This document shows, one piece after another, positions 4,876-6,946 of a DNA stretch of 6,946 bases (position 1 is the stretch's first letter; each line of letters opens with the position of its first letter). The stretch spans positions 1 through 6,946 of the forward strand of contig JAHIKF010000422.1 of the NCBI GenBank assembly GCA_018897875.1. Direction: 5' to 3'. Source of the stretch: Pseudomonadota bacterium. GTDB taxonomy: Bacteria > Desulfobacterota > Desulfobaccia > Desulfobaccales > 0-14-0-80-60-11. A program made the position numbers and the translations under genes. The notes beneath the pieces are model-generated. The model saw only the letters and a program-made list of their open reading frames with translations. It searched no databases and was not told the DNA's origin.

Positions 4876-6762
4876 TCAGCGCGCCTCCAGCCCCAACGCC
4901 CGGCGCTTGCCCTCCACGTGCTTCATGATCAGGTCCGCGGCCTTGGCGGGGTCCGGCTCCACCGCGAAGGTGGCGCCCAGGTGCGTCTCCAGGCCGTTGA
5001 GCAAAAGGTCGGTGACCGCGGCGCTCCCCAGGACCGGGGGCATGACCCCCAGCACCGTGTAGATGCCGCTGGCCACGGCATAGCAGGCGATGGTGGCCGC
5101 CTTCTCGGAGTACCACTCGGGCGCGGCCGCGGCCAGGGGCAGCTGATCCAGATCCACCCCCAGGGCGTTCGCCAGGACCGCGGCCAGATTGACGATGCGG
5201 GTATTGTCGACGCAGGAGCCCATGTGCAGGACCGGCGGGATACCCAGGGCCTGGCAGACCGCCTTCAGGCCCGGCCCGGCGAGCTCGGCGGCCTCCGGCC
5301 GCTTAAAACCCGCCTTGGCGTGGGCCACCGCGGCGCAGCCGGTATCCACCACCAGGATGTCATTCTCGATGAGCTTCCGGGTGAGGGTGGTGTGGCCGTA
5401 GTCGTGAATCACCTTGGGGTTGTTGCAACCCACCACGCCCACCGCGCCCCTTATCTGGCCCGCCTTGATGGCGTTTAACAGGGGATCCCAGGTGCCGCCC
5501 AGGGCCTGCTCGATGACTTCCACCGAAAAACCGCTCACCTGGGACACCGGGGCGCCGGGGATGAGCACCCGTTCAGGCCGGCGCCGGGCGAAATTCTCCA
5601 CTGCCTGGGCCACCAGGTCCCGGCCCAGCGCCGCACCATTTTCCGGGGTGAAGGGCAGGTGGGTGGCTCCGGGAAATTTGGCCTTGGGGGAGGTGGTGAA
5701 AAACTTCGTGTGATAGCAGGCAGCCAGATCGCCCAAAGACGGCATGATGCACTGGTAGTCCACCACCATGGCCTCCACCGCCCCGGTGATCAGGGCCAGT
5801 TCCTGGACCAGGTGGTTGCCGGCCATGGGGATGCCCTGGCGCATGAGCACCTCGTTGCCGGTGCAGCACAGGCCGACCAGATTGATGCCTGTCGCCCCCA
5901 GTTCCTGGGCCCGGGCCACCAGTTCCGGGTCCTGGGCGGCCCGGGCCACCATCTCGGAGACCAGGGGGGAGTGCCCGTGGAGGATGAGGTTCACCCGGTC
6001 ACCTTGCAAGACTGCCAGGTTGACCTGGGAGGCCGTGGGTTTCGGCGTCCCGAACAGGACGTCGGAGATCTCCGTAGCGATCATGGAGCCGCCCCAGCCG
6101 TCCGCCAGGGCGCACCTCAAGGCCTGGACCAGGAGGCTGACGGCGTCGTTGTCCACCCCCATGTGGGTGCGGTGCATCATTTCGGTGACTTCCCAGTCTA
6201 CGCCCCGGGGATCAATGCCCAGGTTGCGCCATTTCTCCAGCCGGGCGGCAGGCAGGCGCCGGGTGAAGGTGAGGTACCCCTTCTTGATGCCGTATTCCTC
6301 CATCATGGCCAGGGCCAGTTCCTTGGCCTTGGGCAGGGGCGGGAGGTCACCTGCCACCCCGAACTCCGCGGCCAGGCGGTCCAGCTTGGCTTGATCGGTG
6401 ATGCCGAAGCCCGGCGCTTTGCCTTCACCCACGGCGAGCAGCGTCTCCAGCAAATCCCGACCATGGTCGGAGTGGCTTGCTGCCCCCGCGGCCACCATGC
6501 GGGCCAGGTTCCGGGCCACCATGATGTCGGCGTCGGCGCCGCAGACCCCCCGTTGGGGGCCGTCCCCGAACGGATCAATGCGGCAGGGGCCCATAACGCA
6601 GATGCGGCAGGAAAGCCCCAGCTCGCAGAAACCGCACTGCGGCTGCTGGGCGGCAAAACGCTCCCAGATGGTTTCCAGACCCTCTTTTTGGGCCTTGTCT
6701 TTCAGGGCCAGGACGTCGGGGTGGATGGAAATACTTCCATTCTTTAAGAATTGATTGTCCAT
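4876..6762 (-). CDS. cooS: Nickel-iron carbon monoxide dehydrogenase, catalytic subunit
   Basis: This 628-residue protein has the usual length for a monofunctional CooS, which interconverts CO and CO2 in the cytoplasm. The B-cluster cysteines are C52, C55, C60 and C74. The D-cluster region has C43 and C46 (CX2C), and S51 stands where CX7C-type enzymes have a cysteine directly before the first B-cluster cysteine. C-cluster ligands are all present: HGH 262-264 for the histidine, then C300, C338, C446, C476 and C517. K554 aligns with the catalytic lysine, and H97/H100 fit the proton-relay region. AGGAG at plus-strand 6770-6774 is 7 nt before ATG 6762. No cooF, cooC or acs gene lies beside it within the window, so its partner is unknown. 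It could serve CO oxidation or CO2 reduction. Confidence 0.95.
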   Translation of the reverse strand: MDNQFLKNGSISIHPDVLALKDKAQKEGLETIWERFAAQQPQCGFCELGLSCRICVMGPCRIDPFGDGPQRGVCGADADIMVARNLARMVAAGAASHSDHGRDLLETLLAVGEGKAPGFGITDQAKLDRLAAEFGVAGDLPPLPKAKELALAMMEEYGIKKGYLTFTRRLPAARLEKWRNLGIDPRGVDWEVTEMMHRTHMGVDNDAVSLLVQALRCALADGWGGSMIATEISDVLFGTPKPTASQVNLAVLQGDRVNLILHGHSPLVSEMVARAAQDPELVARAQELGATGINLVGLCCTGNEVLMRQGIPMAGNHLVQELALITGAVEAMVVDYQCIMPSLGDLAACYHTKFFTTSPKAKFPGATHLPFTPENGAALGRDLVAQAVENFARRRPERVLIPGAPVSQVSGFSVEVIEQALGGTWDPLLNAIKAGQIRGAVGVVGCNNPKVIHDYGHTTLTRKLIENDILVVDTGCAAVAHAKAGFKRPEAAELAGPGLKAVCQALGIPPVLHMGSCVDNTRIVNLAAVLANALGVDLDQLPLAAAAPEWYSEKAATIACYAVASGIYTVLGVMPPVLGSAAVTDLLLNGLETHLGATFAVEPDPAKAADLIMKHVEGKRRALGLEAR

Positions 6763-6763
6763 A

Positions 6764-6774
6764 AGGAGTCTCCT
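6764..6774. promoter_or_regulatory. Inverted repeat covering the cooS ribosome binding site
   Basis: AGGAG and CTCCT are separated by a single base (6764-6768, 6770-6774). On the minus strand this places the AGGAG Shine-Dalgarno of cooS inside a short self-complementary sequence that runs up to the start codon. It could be a chance product of a strong ribosome site beside a CTCCTT, or it could weaken initiation or bind a protein. Confidence 0.35.
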
Positions 6775-6821
6775 AATTTTTTTATCCTAAGATCCTCAGG
6801 AATCTTTTCCCTTTAATTCAT

Positions 6822-6867
6822 TTAACACCCTGTTTATAAGATCAGGGGTATTTGATCACAGGGTTAA
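6822..6867. promoter_or_regulatory. Nested inverted repeats in the cooS leader, candidate regulatory site
   Basis: The outer arms ACCCTGT (6827-6833) and ACAGGGT (6858-6864) are perfect complements, and TTAA lies just outside on both sides. Inside, GATCA 6840-6844 pairs with TGATC 6853-6857. A possible minus-strand -10 box TATAAA (plus-strand 6833-6838) lies within the repeat, but no good -35 box is found. The site is 65-105 bp upstream of the cooS start, where a regulator or leader structure would be expected. TGTGATCA resembles one half of a Crp/Fnr-family site, but the second half is missing. Confidence 0.42.
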
Positions 6868-6870
6868 AAA

Positions 6871-6946
6871 TTAGGCTTGTGAGATCCAGGCGATGTTTGG
6901 GGGTTGTCCTTTGAAGTAACAGGTCATCGCCTCGACTAGGACCGGG
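6871..6946 (-). CDS. Possible 3' end of an unidentified leftward gene (partial)
   Basis: On the minus strand a frame is open from the right edge to TAA 6871-6873, giving 24 codons that end TCYFKGQPPNIAWISQA. Codon choice looks ordinary and the gene would lie in the same direction as cooS, 108 bp upstream. The piece is too short to identify and could be chance. An 8-bp inverted repeat (AGGCGATG 6888-6895 with CATCGCCT 6925-6932) falls inside it. Confidence 0.35.
   Translation of the reverse strand, partial: PVLVEAMTCYFKGQPPNIAWISQA

Noticed and set aside
5659..6747. Long plus-strand open frame of 362 residues opposite cooS
   Set aside because: It is the GC-skewed shadow of cooS codons, rich in G, H, Q and A, with no recognisable domain; cooS in the other strand is certain.
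6845..6864. CooA or Crp/Fnr binding site upstream of cooS
   Set aside because: Only one half-site-like TGTGA is present; the symmetric second half at the expected spacing is missing.

Overview
The window looks like a piece of a GC-rich, anaerobic, Gram-negative chromosome. A cytosolic HdrCB pair, a nickel carbon monoxide dehydrogenase (CooS) and an outer-membrane BamD lipoprotein together point to a sulfate-reducing or syntrophic Desulfobacterota lineage (old Deltaproteobacteria), perhaps Desulfobacca-like. That assignment is an inference from gene content only; there is no rRNA gene or species marker here.

Left part (1-1645, + strand): the last 43 codons of an IS1595/ISXO2-type transposase are followed 54 bp later by hdrC and hdrB. 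The two genes are 2 bp apart and are presumably co-transcribed. Every cysteine expected for HdrC (two 4Fe-4S motifs) and HdrB (two complete CCG domains) is present. No hdrA lies next to them inside the window, and the insertion sequence occupies the upstream side.

Middle part (1646-3930): a convergent intergenic region with GC-rich hairpins separates hdrB from a leftward trxA-trxB-bamD cluster. TrxA (107 aa, WCGPC) and TrxB (313 aa, CATC plus an NADPH-type GGGDNA/HRR signature) form a complete thioredoxin system, and bamD begins 3 bp after the trxB stop. A good sigma-70-type promoter, a perfect 6-2-6 palindrome at the likely transcription start and a strong AGGAGG precede trxA.

Repeat part (3970-4740): stacked palindromic repeats surround one small gene for an 80-aa two-helix membrane protein with its own TATAAT promoter. 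One repeat block is a mirror-symmetric set of four hairpins (BIME-like). Two further elements of 53 and 54 bp have different sequences but the same layout, an outer stem enclosing two hairpins.

Right part (4741-6946, - strand): a full-length cooS (628 aa) with all C-cluster and B-cluster ligands and a CX2C-type D-cluster motif. Its leader carries nested inverted repeats. A possible 3' end of another leftward gene runs off the right edge. Taken together the genes fit low-potential redox metabolism (CO oxidation or CO2 reduction, disulfide/thiol electron transfer) in an anaerobe. I found no convincing wholly new system; the least explained items are the repeat architecture, the cooS leader and the orphan HdrCB pair.
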